Shown: positions 42,061 to 49,780 of the stretch, in pieces
Position numbering within the stretch: the first letter of the stretch is position 1
Layout of the letters: every line of letters begins with the position of its first letter
NCBI GenBank assembly: GCA_035315345.1
Contig: DATFYA010000045.1
Span: forward strand, 1 to 64,000
Direction of reading: 5' to 3'
DNA: 64,000 nt
Origin: Candidatus Methylomirabilota bacterium
GTDB lineage: Bacteria > Methylomirabilota > Methylomirabilia > Rokubacteriales > CSP1-6
The notes under the pieces: model-generated
The model's database searches: none
What the model saw: the letters and a program-made list of their open reading frames with translations, nothing else
Told to the model about the DNA's origin: nothing
Made by a program: the position numbers and the translations under genes

Positions 42061-43937
42061 CGCGCGTGACACGCCTACACCCGGGGCTCTCGCGGCTGGC
42101 CATGAGCCTGGGGGTTGGCCTCGTGCTGGCCGCGTGTGCCGGCCCGGTGGGCACCACCCGCAGCGATCCCAAGGTCGTGCTCCGCGAGCTTGGCCGGAGC
42201 GCCACCACCACCGGCGACCCGACCTGGCAGACGCGCAACGTCCTGTTCGAGCAGGGCATGTACCAGGAGTTCGAGGAGCGGCCCGAGGAGGTTCTGGCCG
42301 CGCTTCACAAGGCGATGGTTGCGGCCGGCGGCGATCCAGACCTGCTCTTCGCGCTGGCCGAGCTGTCGTTCCTGCACGGCCAGACGGTCGGCAAGCCGAG
42401 CTACGAGCTGGCCGCCGCCGTCTACGCGTACGCGTTCCTCTTCCCCGAGGGCAGCGGAGCCGAACCCGGGCGCTTCGACCCGCGTCTGCGCATCGCGGCG
42501 GATCTGTACAACTGGGCCCTGATGACCGCGTTCCTCTCAGAGGACGGCTCGACGGTCGTTCCGCGCGGCGGCGCGTTCGATCTGCCGTTCGGCAAGATCG
42601 ACGTGGCGTTCGATCCCGCCAACCTCCGAGCCGGGGATCGGGAGCTGTATCAGTTCACCCCGCTCGTGGAGCTGGATCTGTACGGGCTCGCGATGCGGTA
42701 TCGGTGGCCGGGCCTGGGCGCGCCCTTGGCCGCCCTGAGCCGGCCCGTCGACGCCTCGAAGCCGGGCCGGGACATGGTCGCACCTCGGATGCAGGTTCCG
42801 CTGACTGCCCTGCTCAGGATCTCGGAGGCGCGACGCGCCTTGATGGCGGGCAAGCCGCTGGCGGGCCGGCTCGAGCTCCATCTGGCCTGGGACGGCGAGT
42901 CGGTCGAGATCGCGGGCGAGCAGGTGCCGCTCGAGAGCCAGCCGTCGGCGGCCCTGGCCCTGACGTTCACCGGGTTGCCGATCATGGAAGTGGAGATGTT
43001 CGGGTTCCTGGGGCGTCTCTCGGGCGCCCTCCGGGATCGGCCGCCGCTCGTTTCGACCACGCCGTATCGGCCCGGCCTGATCCCGGTCGTGTTCGTGCAC
43101 GGCACCGCGTCCAGCGTGGTCCGCTGGGCCGAGATGTACAATCGCCTGCTCGCAGACCCGGAGATCCGGAGCCGGTATCAGTTCTGGTTCTTCCAGTACG
43201 ACTCCGGCAATCCCGTCGCCCTCTCCGCGCTGCGGCTGCGCGAGGCGCTCACCGGCGCGGTCGCTCGCCTCGATCCGGACGGGAAGGACCCGGCGATGCG
43301 GAAAATGGTGCTGATCGGGCACAGTCAGGGCGGCCTCCTGGTCAAGATGCAGGCGGTCAACAGCGGCGATCAGCTCTGGAAACAAGCGAGCGCCACACCG
43401 CTCGAACGACTGGTGCTCACCAGCAAGACCCGCGAGCTGCTCCGCGCCGCGCTGTTCGTCGAGCCGCTGCCGGAGGTCTCGCGGGTCGTCTTCATCTGTA
43501 CGCCCCATCGGGGCAGCTTCGTCGCCGGGCGCAACTTCATCGCCAACCTCACGCGACGAATGCTCAGCATCCCGGTGGTGCTCACCGAGGCCGCGGCGGA
43601 TCTGGCTCGCAATGACCAGACCGCGAGGGTCATCCCTTCCGCCGTCGACAACATGTCCCCCCGGAACCGCTTCATCCAGGCCCTGCAGAAGATTCCCGTG
43701 GCCTCGTCGGTCACCGTCAACTCCATCGTGGCGGTCGAGGGAGATGGCCCGGTCGCGGACGGCGACGACGGGGTGGTGAAGTACTCGAGCGCGCACATCG
43801 AGCCGGTGGAGTCGGAGCTGGTCGTGAAGTCCAGCCACTCCACCCAGGGGAATCCCCACACCATCGAGGAGGTGCGGCGCATTCTCCGGTTGCACGCCGG
43901 GGTGAACCCCGGTGGTCCTTTGCACGAGAACCGCTGA
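42057..43937 (+). CDS. Alpha/beta-hydrolase (lipase-like) lipoprotein
   Basis: A 626-residue lipoprotein: signal and lipobox VLAAC-AG with lipidated Cys27. Residues of about 30-330 are family-specific; the lipase-like domain begins at PVVFVHGTASS (oxyanion hole), with GHSQGG (Ser423) as nucleophile elbow. Candidate acid and base residues lie in GDDGVVKYSSA and the SSHSTQGN segment near the end. It could hydrolyse lipids or esters at the cell surface or in the periplasm. It is coupled to the DUF4105 gene (ATGA overlap), and a small glycine-zipper gene follows after 23 bp. Confidence 0.82.
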   Translation: MTRVTRLHPGLSRLAMSLGVGLVLAACAGPVGTTRSDPKVVLRELGRSATTTGDPTWQTRNVLFEQGMYQEFEERPEEVLAALHKAMVAAGGDPDLLFALAELSFLHGQTVGKPSYELAAAVYAYAFLFPEGSGAEPGRFDPRLRIAADLYNWALMTAFLSEDGSTVVPRGGAFDLPFGKIDVAFDPANLRAGDRELYQFTPLVELDLYGLAMRYRWPGLGAPLAALSRPVDASKPGRDMVAPRMQVPLTALLRISEARRALMAGKPLAGRLELHLAWDGESVEIAGEQVPLESQPSAALALTFTGLPIMEVEMFGFLGRLSGALRDRPPLVSTTPYRPGLIPVVFVHGTASSVVRWAEMYNRLLADPEIRSRYQFWFFQYDSGNPVALSALRLREALTGAVARLDPDGKDPAMRKMVLIGHSQGGLLVKMQAVNSGDQLWKQASATPLERLVLTSKTRELLRAALFVEPLPEVSRVVFICTPHRGSFVAGRNFIANLTRRMLSIPVVLTEAAADLARNDQTARVIPSAVDNMSPRNRFIQALQKIPVASSVTVNSIVAVEGDGPVADGDDGVVKYSSAHIEPVESELVVKSSHSTQGNPHTIEEVRRILRLHAGVNPGGPLHENR

Positions 43938-43960
43938 ATTCCCGAACAGGAGGAGCACCA

Positions 43961-44437
43961 ATGATCCAGACGAGATCCGTGATGGTGAAGGGCTGGATGG
44001 TGACCGGCGCGCTGCTGATCGCGTCGGGCAGCGCGTGGGGCCAGCAAGTCTTTGTGTATCCGCAGAAGGGACAGAGTCCCCAGCAGCAGTCTCAGGACAC
44101 GAACGAGTGTCAGGGATGGGCCAGCCAGCAGACCGGTGGGCCCAACGCGGCCCCGCAGATGGCGGCCCCGCCCCCGCCCACGACCGGCGCGGGGCGCGGC
44201 GCGGCGCGCGGCGCCGCGGTCGGCGCGGTCGGCGGCGCGATAGGTGGCGACGCGGGCAAGGGCGCGGCCATCGGCGCGGCGACCGGCGCCATGGTCGGCG
44301 GCATGCGCCGGCGCGATCAGATGCGGCAGCAAGAGGCCGTGGCGGCCCAGAACCAGCAGGCGCAGGCGGTCCAGAGCGAGAACTACAAGCGCGCCCTGGC
44401 CTCGTGCCTCGGCGCGAAAGGCTACCAGGTCAACTAG
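43961..44437 (+). CDS. Small secreted glycine-zipper protein
   Basis: A 158-residue exported protein: signal peptide (1-27), a Gln/Pro-rich linker, then a glycine-zipper membrane segment (about 76-117) with GxxxG repeats (GAAVGAVGGAIGGDAGKGAAIG), and a short C-terminal domain with NYKRALASCLGAKGY. This is the YMGG/OmpA-like glycine-zipper family of outer-membrane-associated proteins. AGGAGG precedes ATG 43961. The two cysteines (Cys50 and Cys150) could pair. The role is unknown; it probably shares the transcript with the lipase-like gene. Confidence 0.8.
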   Translation: MIQTRSVMVKGWMVTGALLIASGSAWGQQVFVYPQKGQSPQQQSQDTNECQGWASQQTGGPNAAPQMAAPPPPTTGAGRGAARGAAVGAVGGAIGGDAGKGAAIGAATGAMVGGMRRRDQMRQQEAVAAQNQQAQAVQSENYKRALASCLGAKGYQVN

Positions 44438-44454
44438 CCATGAGGAGATCGACG

Positions 44455-44871
44455 ATGAACCGATTTCAGGTGACGGGTCTGGTCCTCGCGCTGGGCGGGG
44501 TGGCCCTGGCGGCTCCGGCCTCGGCCGCCGGCAAGTACGACGGCTCCAAGCCCATGCTGTGCGCGGTCACCGCGGTGAGCGAGTGCACCAAGGACGGCAA
44601 CTGCGAGCGTAGTGCGCCGCAAGAGGGCAACAACCTGCCAGGCTTCGTTCGGGTCGACGTGCCCGGCAAGCTGCTCACCGACAACGATACCGCGGGACGC
44701 AAGACCCCGATCAAGTCCTCCGCGATCGTGGACAACCAGCTCATGCTCCAGGGGGCCGAGAACGGCAAGGCGTGGAATATCGTGATCGCCTCGGATAGCG
44801 GCATCTTCGGCAGCTCGGTGGTCGAGGACGACGGGCTCTTCGCCATCTTCGGCCGCTGCACGCTGCCGTAG
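44455..44871 (+). CDS. Small secreted protein, unknown function
   Basis: A 138-residue exported protein. ATG 44455 has GAGGAG seven bases upstream and gives a signal peptide cleaved after PASA; an ATG at 44440 lacks a proper ribosome-binding site. The mature part includes MLCAVTAVSECTKDGNCERSA, a Cys-rich stretch likely forming disulfides, then a lipocalin-like or all-beta body. The family is not recognised. Its stop is followed directly by the GTG of the next gene, so the two are coupled. Confidence 0.75.
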   Translation: MNRFQVTGLVLALGGVALAAPASAAGKYDGSKPMLCAVTAVSECTKDGNCERSAPQEGNNLPGFVRVDVPGKLLTDNDTAGRKTPIKSSAIVDNQLMLQGAENGKAWNIVIASDSGIFGSSVVEDDGLFAIFGRCTLP

Positions 44872-46014
44872 GTGCGCCGGAACCGCCTGCGCTCACCGGA
44901 GGCGCTTCGACCGCGACGCGGTGACTCACGCGTCTGGTCGCTGATGCTCCTGGTGGGCGCGGGCCTCCTCGCCGGCTGCGCGAGCTACGGATCGGTCACC
45001 CTGGATCGCGACCGGCTCGAGTACACCTCCGCGGTGGCCAATTCCTGGAAGCAGCAGACACTGCTCAACATCGTCAAGCTCCGCTACGCCGACACGCCGA
45101 TCTTCGTGGACGTGGGGCAGATCGTGAGCAGCTACCAGCTGCAGAGCTCGTTCTCGGCCGCCGGGAGCGTCTTCAACTCCAGCACCATCGTACCCGGCGT
45201 GCCCAATAGCAGCATCGGGCTGGGCGCGCAGGGCCAGTACACGGACCGGCCCACCGTGACCTACGTGCCGCTCACCGGCTCCAGCTTCATCCGCACCTTG
45301 ATGACGCCGATCCCGCCGATCCGCCTCATGGAGCTGATCGAAGCCGGATACCGGGCGGACCTCCTGCTGACGGTGGCGGTCCAGTCCGTGAACGGGATCT
45401 CCAATGGCCGGGCCGGCGGCCGTGGACGATTGATGGATCCCGAATTCGCGCAGCTAGTCCGCGCCATCTGGCGCATCCAGGAGTCCGGTGCCATCGCGTT
45501 TCACGCCGAGCGGGATCGGGAGACGAAGACCGAGGGGCTCATCATGAGCTTTCCGAAGAAGAACGCGCCTCCAGAAGTGCTGGCCGATCGGGCTCTCGTC
45601 CGGAAGCTCCTCGGCCTCAATCCAGACAAGTCCGATTTCCGGATCGTCTATGGGCAAGCGACCGACCGTGACGATACGATCGCGATCCAGACCCGCTCGG
45701 GGATGCAGATTCTCCTCGAGCTGTCCGCGACCGTGACGATACCCGCGGAGCACGCGCAGGACGGCCGCGCGTTTCCGGTGCTTCAGCCGCCGGCGAACGA
45801 CCAGGAGACCATTCCGCCGCTCCTGCACATCATGAGCGGGACGTCCAAGCCGACCGACGCCTTCGCGGCGATCCGTTACGGGGACTTCTGGTACTGGATC
45901 GACAACCGCGATCTCCGATCGAAGGGTGTGTTCACGTTCCTCTTGATCCTGATGACGCTGGCCGATACCGGTGAGAAGGCGCCGGCGCCGGTGCTCACCA
46001 TCCCGGCCAACTGA
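44872..46014 (+). CDS. Predicted lipoprotein, uncharacterised family
   Basis: A 380-residue lipoprotein with LLAGC lipobox. The start GTG 44872 abuts the previous stop (TAGGTG) with no ribosome-binding site, so it relies on coupling. Notable segments are [21 protein letters not shown] near the N-terminus and a C-terminal [27 protein letters not shown]. Similar proteins occur in other Gram-negatives without assigned function (from memory). It is probably outer-membrane anchored. Palindrome copy D lies just after its stop. Confidence 0.72.
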   Translation: MRRNRLRSPEALRPRRGDSRVWSLMLLVGAGLLAGCASYGSVTLDRDRLEYTSAVANSWKQQTLLNIVKLRYADTPIFVDVGQIVSSYQLQSSFSAAGSVFNSSTIVPGVPNSSIGLGAQGQYTDRPTVTYVPLTGSSFIRTLMTPIPPIRLMELIEAGYRADLLLTVAVQSVNGISNGRAGGRGRLMDPEFAQLVRAIWRIQESGAIAFHAERDRETKTEGLIMSFPKKNAPPEVLADRALVRKLLGLNPDKSDFRIVYGQATDRDDTIAIQTRSGMQILLELSATVTIPAEHAQDGRAFPVLQPPANDQETIPPLLHIMSGTSKPTDAFAAIRYGDFWYWIDNRDLRSKGVFTFLLILMTLADTGEKAPAPVLTIPAN

Positions 46015-46036
46015 TCGAGCCACCAGCACCCTGTCC

Positions 46037-46054
46037 GTAGGACCTAAGTCCTAT
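46037..46054 (+). promoter_or_regulatory. 18-bp palindrome, copy D
   Basis: GTAGGACCTAAGTCCTAT. TAGGAC-CTAA-GTCCTA is perfectly symmetric in its arms. It lies 34 bp upstream of the HAD phosphatase start, and an ATG at 46053 lies inside it. Confidence 0.8.
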
Positions 46055-46088
46055 GGCAACGGCCCCCGAGCGGGTCGAAGATGGCGAC

Positions 46089-47108
46089 ATGCGCCGCCGC
46101 ATCGTCGACCGAACGCGGTTGGCCGTGGTGCGGGCCGCCGTCGTCCTCATCGCGCTCGCGATCCTCGTCGGCGTCGCTTCAGCCCAGACCGATCCGCTGC
46201 CCTCCTGGAACGACGGCTCGGCCAAGCAGAGCATCGTCGGCTTCGTCCAGGCGATCACCGACCGGGGCGATGCCCGATTCGTGGCACCCGATCTGCGCAT
46301 CGCGACTTTCGACAACGACGGGACGCTCTGGTCCGAGCAGCCGATCTATTTTCAGTTCGCCTTCGCGTTCGATCGCGTCCGAGCGCTGGCGCCGAAGCAC
46401 CCGGAGTGGAAGACCCAGCAGCCGTTCAAGGCAGTGCTCGAGGGCGACATGAAGGCCTTGGCCGCGAGCGGCCAGAAGGGGCTGATCCAGCTCCTGCTCG
46501 CCACGCACACCGGCATGACCACCGAGGAGTTCACCCGGAACGTCGTGGACTGGTTTGCCACCGCGCAGCATCCGCGGTTCAGGCGGCCCCATACCGACCT
46601 GGTCTACCGGCCGATGATCGAGTTGCTCGCGTACCTGCGCGCCAATGGCTTCAAGACCTACATCGTGTCCGGCGGCACCGTCGAGTTCATGCGGCCGTGG
46701 ACGGAGCGCACCTACGGAATCCCACCCGAACAGGTAGTGGGCACGAGCTTCGAGACCGTGTTCAAGCAGGGCCCTGACGGCAAGCCCTTCTTGCTGCGCC
46801 AGCCGAAGGTCGACTTCGTCGACGACGGCCCCGGCAAGCCGGTGGGCATCCAGAAGTTCATCGGCCGGCGGCCGGTGCTGGCCTTCGGCAACTCGGACGG
46901 GGACCAGCAGATGCTCCAGTGGACCGCGGCCGGCGACGGCGCGCGGTTCATGGGGCTGGTACACCACACCGACGCGGTGCGGGAGTGGGCCTACGACCGG
47001 CAGTCCCACGTGGGCCGGCTGGACAAGGCGCTGGACGAGGCGAAGCGCCGCGGCTGGACGGTCGTGGACATGAAGGCCGACTGGAACAAGATCTTCGCGT
47101 TCGAGTAA
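46089..47108 (+). CDS. Exported HAD-superfamily phosphatase
   Basis: A 339-residue protein with an N-terminal signal/anchor segment (about 12-32). HAD motif I is FDNDGTLW (Asp75, Asp77), motif II is around TYIVSGGT, and motif IV is LAFGNSDGD. This set is typical of acid-phosphatase-like HAD enzymes. The start ATG 46089 was chosen because the longer frame from 46053 begins within palindrome copy D. The gene converges on the multiheme cytochrome gene with a three-base gap. Its substrate is unknown; an exported location suggests phosphate scavenging. Confidence 0.8.
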   Translation: MRRRIVDRTRLAVVRAAVVLIALAILVGVASAQTDPLPSWNDGSAKQSIVGFVQAITDRGDARFVAPDLRIATFDNDGTLWSEQPIYFQFAFAFDRVRALAPKHPEWKTQQPFKAVLEGDMKALAASGQKGLIQLLLATHTGMTTEEFTRNVVDWFATAQHPRFRRPHTDLVYRPMIELLAYLRANGFKTYIVSGGTVEFMRPWTERTYGIPPEQVVGTSFETVFKQGPDGKPFLLRQPKVDFVDDGPGKPVGIQKFIGRRPVLAFGNSDGDQQMLQWTAAGDGARFMGLVHHTDAVREWAYDRQSHVGRLDKALDEAKRRGWTVVDMKADWNKIFAFE

Positions 47109-47111
47109 GAG

Positions 47112-49559
47112 TCAGCGCGAGGCTTCAGCCTCGAGCCGCTCGACGAGCTGCTCCGCCTCGGCGCTGCCGGGCTCGAGCACGGCGAGCCGGCGGGCGTACT
47201 CGAGTGCGCGGCGTGGGCCGCCCGTCTCGCGCGTGAAGGCCACGAGCGCGGCCAGCGTGTCGCGGTCATACGGATGCCGGCCGAGGCTCCGCTCCAGCAC
47301 CTCGATTGCCTGCGCGCGCCGTCCCGCCCCGTCCAGACCGACCGCGTAGACGTAGGCGTAGCGGGAACTATCCGGGGCCAGCCGCGCCGCCGTCTCCAGC
47401 TCGCGCAGGGCGTCGGCCTGTCGCTTCTGCCGTACGAGTAGCAGCCCGAGCGCGTGGTGCGCCGGCGCGCTTCGCGGGTCGCGCGCGAGCAGGTCGCGGA
47501 GCACGCGCTCGCCGTCCGGGTCTCGTCCGGTCGCCCGGTAGAGATCGGCGAGGTTCACCGCGGCCGGCACGAAGCGCGGGTCCACCTCGAGGGCGGTACG
47601 CATCTCGGCCTCGGCCTCCGCCACCCGCCGCTGGGCCGCGAAGACGAGGGCCAGGTTGAGGTGCGACTCGGGGCGATCGGCGTTGAACCGCTCGGCCGCG
47701 ACGTACTCGGCGTACGCGCGGTCGAGGGCTCCGCGCTGGACTTCGGTCAGGCGCTCGCGTGGAGCGCCGGCGAGCAGGCGGGCTGCCTCCATGCGCACCG
47801 CCCGCACGGGGTCGTCGAGCAGGGGAGCCAGCCGCTCGCCTCGTTGCGCGGGTTCGACGCTCTCCAGGGCGCCGGCCGCCGCGCGCCGCACGAGCGGATC
47901 CTTGTCTTGCAGGGCCGAGCGAAGCAGGTCGCCGGCCCCGGGGCTCGAGGCGGGCGTCAGGCGCGCGATGGCGCTCGCCCGCGCGATGGCCGGCTGATCG
48001 CCGTCGCGAGCGACCGCTTCGAGCAGCCCGCCTGATCCGGGCGCGCCGCTCGCGCTCGCGCCCAGCGCCTCGGCGTAGCGCTGGTATCCGCGCGGGGTGT
48101 GGCCGTACCACGCTTCCACCTGCTTCGCCGCCCACGCGGCCGCCCGATCGGCATGACACCGGGTGCACGCGTTGGGCACCCCGAGCGTGATCGACAGATC
48201 CGGGCGCGGCACGCGGAAGGAGTGGTCGTGGCGCGGGTCCACCACCATGTAGGTGGTGGTCGGCATGTGGCAGCCGAGGCAGTCGGCGCCGCGCGAGCCC
48301 GGCGGGTGGAAGTGATGGGTGGTCGACGTGTACTTCTGTGCTGAGTGGCAGCCGAGGCATACTTGGCTGCCGGGAGCGCGCAGCGTGCCGCTGTGCGGAT
48401 CGTGGCAGTCCGAGCACGTCACCCCGCGATGGAACATCTTGCTCTGGCGGAACGAGCCGTACTCGTACACCTCGTCGCGGATCTGCCCGTCCGGGTAGTA
48501 GAGGCGATCCTCGAGCAGCGCCACCCGGTGGGTCTCGCCCAGGAAATGACGCGACGTCTCCTCCTCGGAGAACTGACCGCGGCGCGCATGGCAGCGGCCG
48601 CACATCTCGACCTCGTGGCCCGCACGGGTCGCCGGGGTGCGTTGCGCATTCCCCGTCTCCGCGTTGATCGTCCACGTGACCCCACGGCGATCGGCGAGCG
48701 TGACCATGAGCCCCTTTGTCGCCTCGTCCGTGCGCCCCGTCTCCTTCTGGGCCCACCCGACGTGGTTCGAGCCGGGCCCGTGGCAGGCCTCACAGGCGAC
48801 GTTGACCTCCGCGTATGCGGTGGCAAAGCTTCGACTCTTCGGATCGTAGTTCTTCCGGACACCGGTTGAGTGGCACTCGGCGCACATGTAGTTCCAGTTC
48901 TGGCTGGGCCGCGTCCAGTGCAGCTCGTCTGCGTACGTGACGTTCTGACCCGGGTAGAGATGAAACCAGCGCTGCCCGCCCTGCGCCCGAGGCCGGGTGT
49001 CCCAGGCGATGCCGAGCGCCTGCAGGCGCCCGCCCGGCAGCTCGACGAGGTACTGCTGGAGCGGAGAGATCCCGAACGTGTACTTGACCTCGTAGTCGGC
49101 GATTCGACCATCGGGGCCGTCGGTGCGCACCACGAGCTTGCCGTCGCGCCGGGAAAAGGTCGAGGTGACCCCCGCGTAGGTGAAGCGCGCGTCGTTGAAG
49201 TCGCCGGCCGCACTCGCATCGGTCGGCGGCTGCATGGCCAGATCGTGATGAGATCCGCGCCAGCGCTGCTCGATCTGCGCGTGGCACTGGCCGCAGACCC
49301 GACGCCCGACGTAGGTGGCGGCGACCGGCCCCGACGGTGCACCTCCGCCGAGCCACGTCGGCGTCGGATGTGCCGACCGCCACCACCAGGCTCCGAGTGA
49401 CACGAGAAGCACGAGCGACATCCCGGCAAGCAAAGCGAACGGTCCCGGTCTGTACGACCTCGGGGCCGACACGGCGCGGTCCGTGGGCGCGGCCGGTGGT
49501 GGTGAGGACGCGGCGCCTGGGCCGGCATGCCTCCTCCGCGGTCTTCTCTTCCGGCCCAT
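47112..49559 (-). CDS. Octaheme cytochrome c fused to HEAT-like and TPR repeats
   Basis: An 815-residue envelope protein. An N-terminal membrane anchor lies near residues 41-57. Eight CxxCH haem motifs follow: CGQCH (89-93), CAECH, CEACH, CGRCH, CSDCH, CLGCH twice and CTRCH; the first segment resembles the cytochrome c554-like domain. After the haems, HEAT-like helices (GDLLRSALQDKDPLVRRAAAG) and four or more TPR units fill the C-terminal 300 residues. It may transfer electrons in the periplasm as part of a complex. The start is preceded by GAGGGAGA, and palindrome copy E lies 106 bp upstream. Confidence 0.85.
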   Translation of the reverse strand: MGRKRRPRRRHAGPGAASSPPPAAPTDRAVSAPRSYRPGPFALLAGMSLVLLVSLGAWWWRSAHPTPTWLGGGAPSGPVAATYVGRRVCGQCHAQIEQRWRGSHHDLAMQPPTDASAAGDFNDARFTYAGVTSTFSRRDGKLVVRTDGPDGRIADYEVKYTFGISPLQQYLVELPGGRLQALGIAWDTRPRAQGGQRWFHLYPGQNVTYADELHWTRPSQNWNYMCAECHSTGVRKNYDPKSRSFATAYAEVNVACEACHGPGSNHVGWAQKETGRTDEATKGLMVTLADRRGVTWTINAETGNAQRTPATRAGHEVEMCGRCHARRGQFSEEETSRHFLGETHRVALLEDRLYYPDGQIRDEVYEYGSFRQSKMFHRGVTCSDCHDPHSGTLRAPGSQVCLGCHSAQKYTSTTHHFHPPGSRGADCLGCHMPTTTYMVVDPRHDHSFRVPRPDLSITLGVPNACTRCHADRAAAWAAKQVEAWYGHTPRGYQRYAEALGASASGAPGSGGLLEAVARDGDQPAIARASAIARLTPASSPGAGDLLRSALQDKDPLVRRAAAGALESVEPAQRGERLAPLLDDPVRAVRMEAARLLAGAPRERLTEVQRGALDRAYAEYVAAERFNADRPESHLNLALVFAAQRRVAEAEAEMRTALEVDPRFVPAAVNLADLYRATGRDPDGERVLRDLLARDPRSAPAHHALGLLLVRQKRQADALRELETAARLAPDSSRYAYVYAVGLDGAGRRAQAIEVLERSLGRHPYDRDTLAALVAFTRETGGPRRALEYARRLAVLEPGSAEAEQLVERLEAEASR

Positions 49560-49664
49560 TTCTCCCTCTACGTCACACTCGTGTCACGATCCGGTCCCAC
49601 GATGCCCGGTGACGATATCACGGAGGCCACCGGAATTCCGTGGGCCGGGGCCGGTCTTCGCGCG

Positions 49665-49682
49665 GTAGGACCAAGGTCCTAT
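49665..49682 (+). promoter_or_regulatory. 18-bp palindrome, copy E
   Basis: GTAGGACCAAGGTCCTAT, with a perfect core TAGGACC-AA-GGTCCTA (49666-49681). It lies in the divergent region between the cytochrome gene (106 bp) and the histidine kinase gene (98 bp). Confidence 0.82.
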
Positions 49683-49780
49683 GGACGTGGAGACCTAGCC
49701 GCTGGCACAGTCGCCATGCCCCACTGTGCGCAGAGGCATACGAGGATGAGCCGACCACGCCCGACAGAGGGCCGACCGTG

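Noticed and set aside
46053-46088. ATG start for the HAD phosphatase within palindrome D
   Set aside because: The operator would be inside the coding region; ATG 46089 directly precedes the signal segment.
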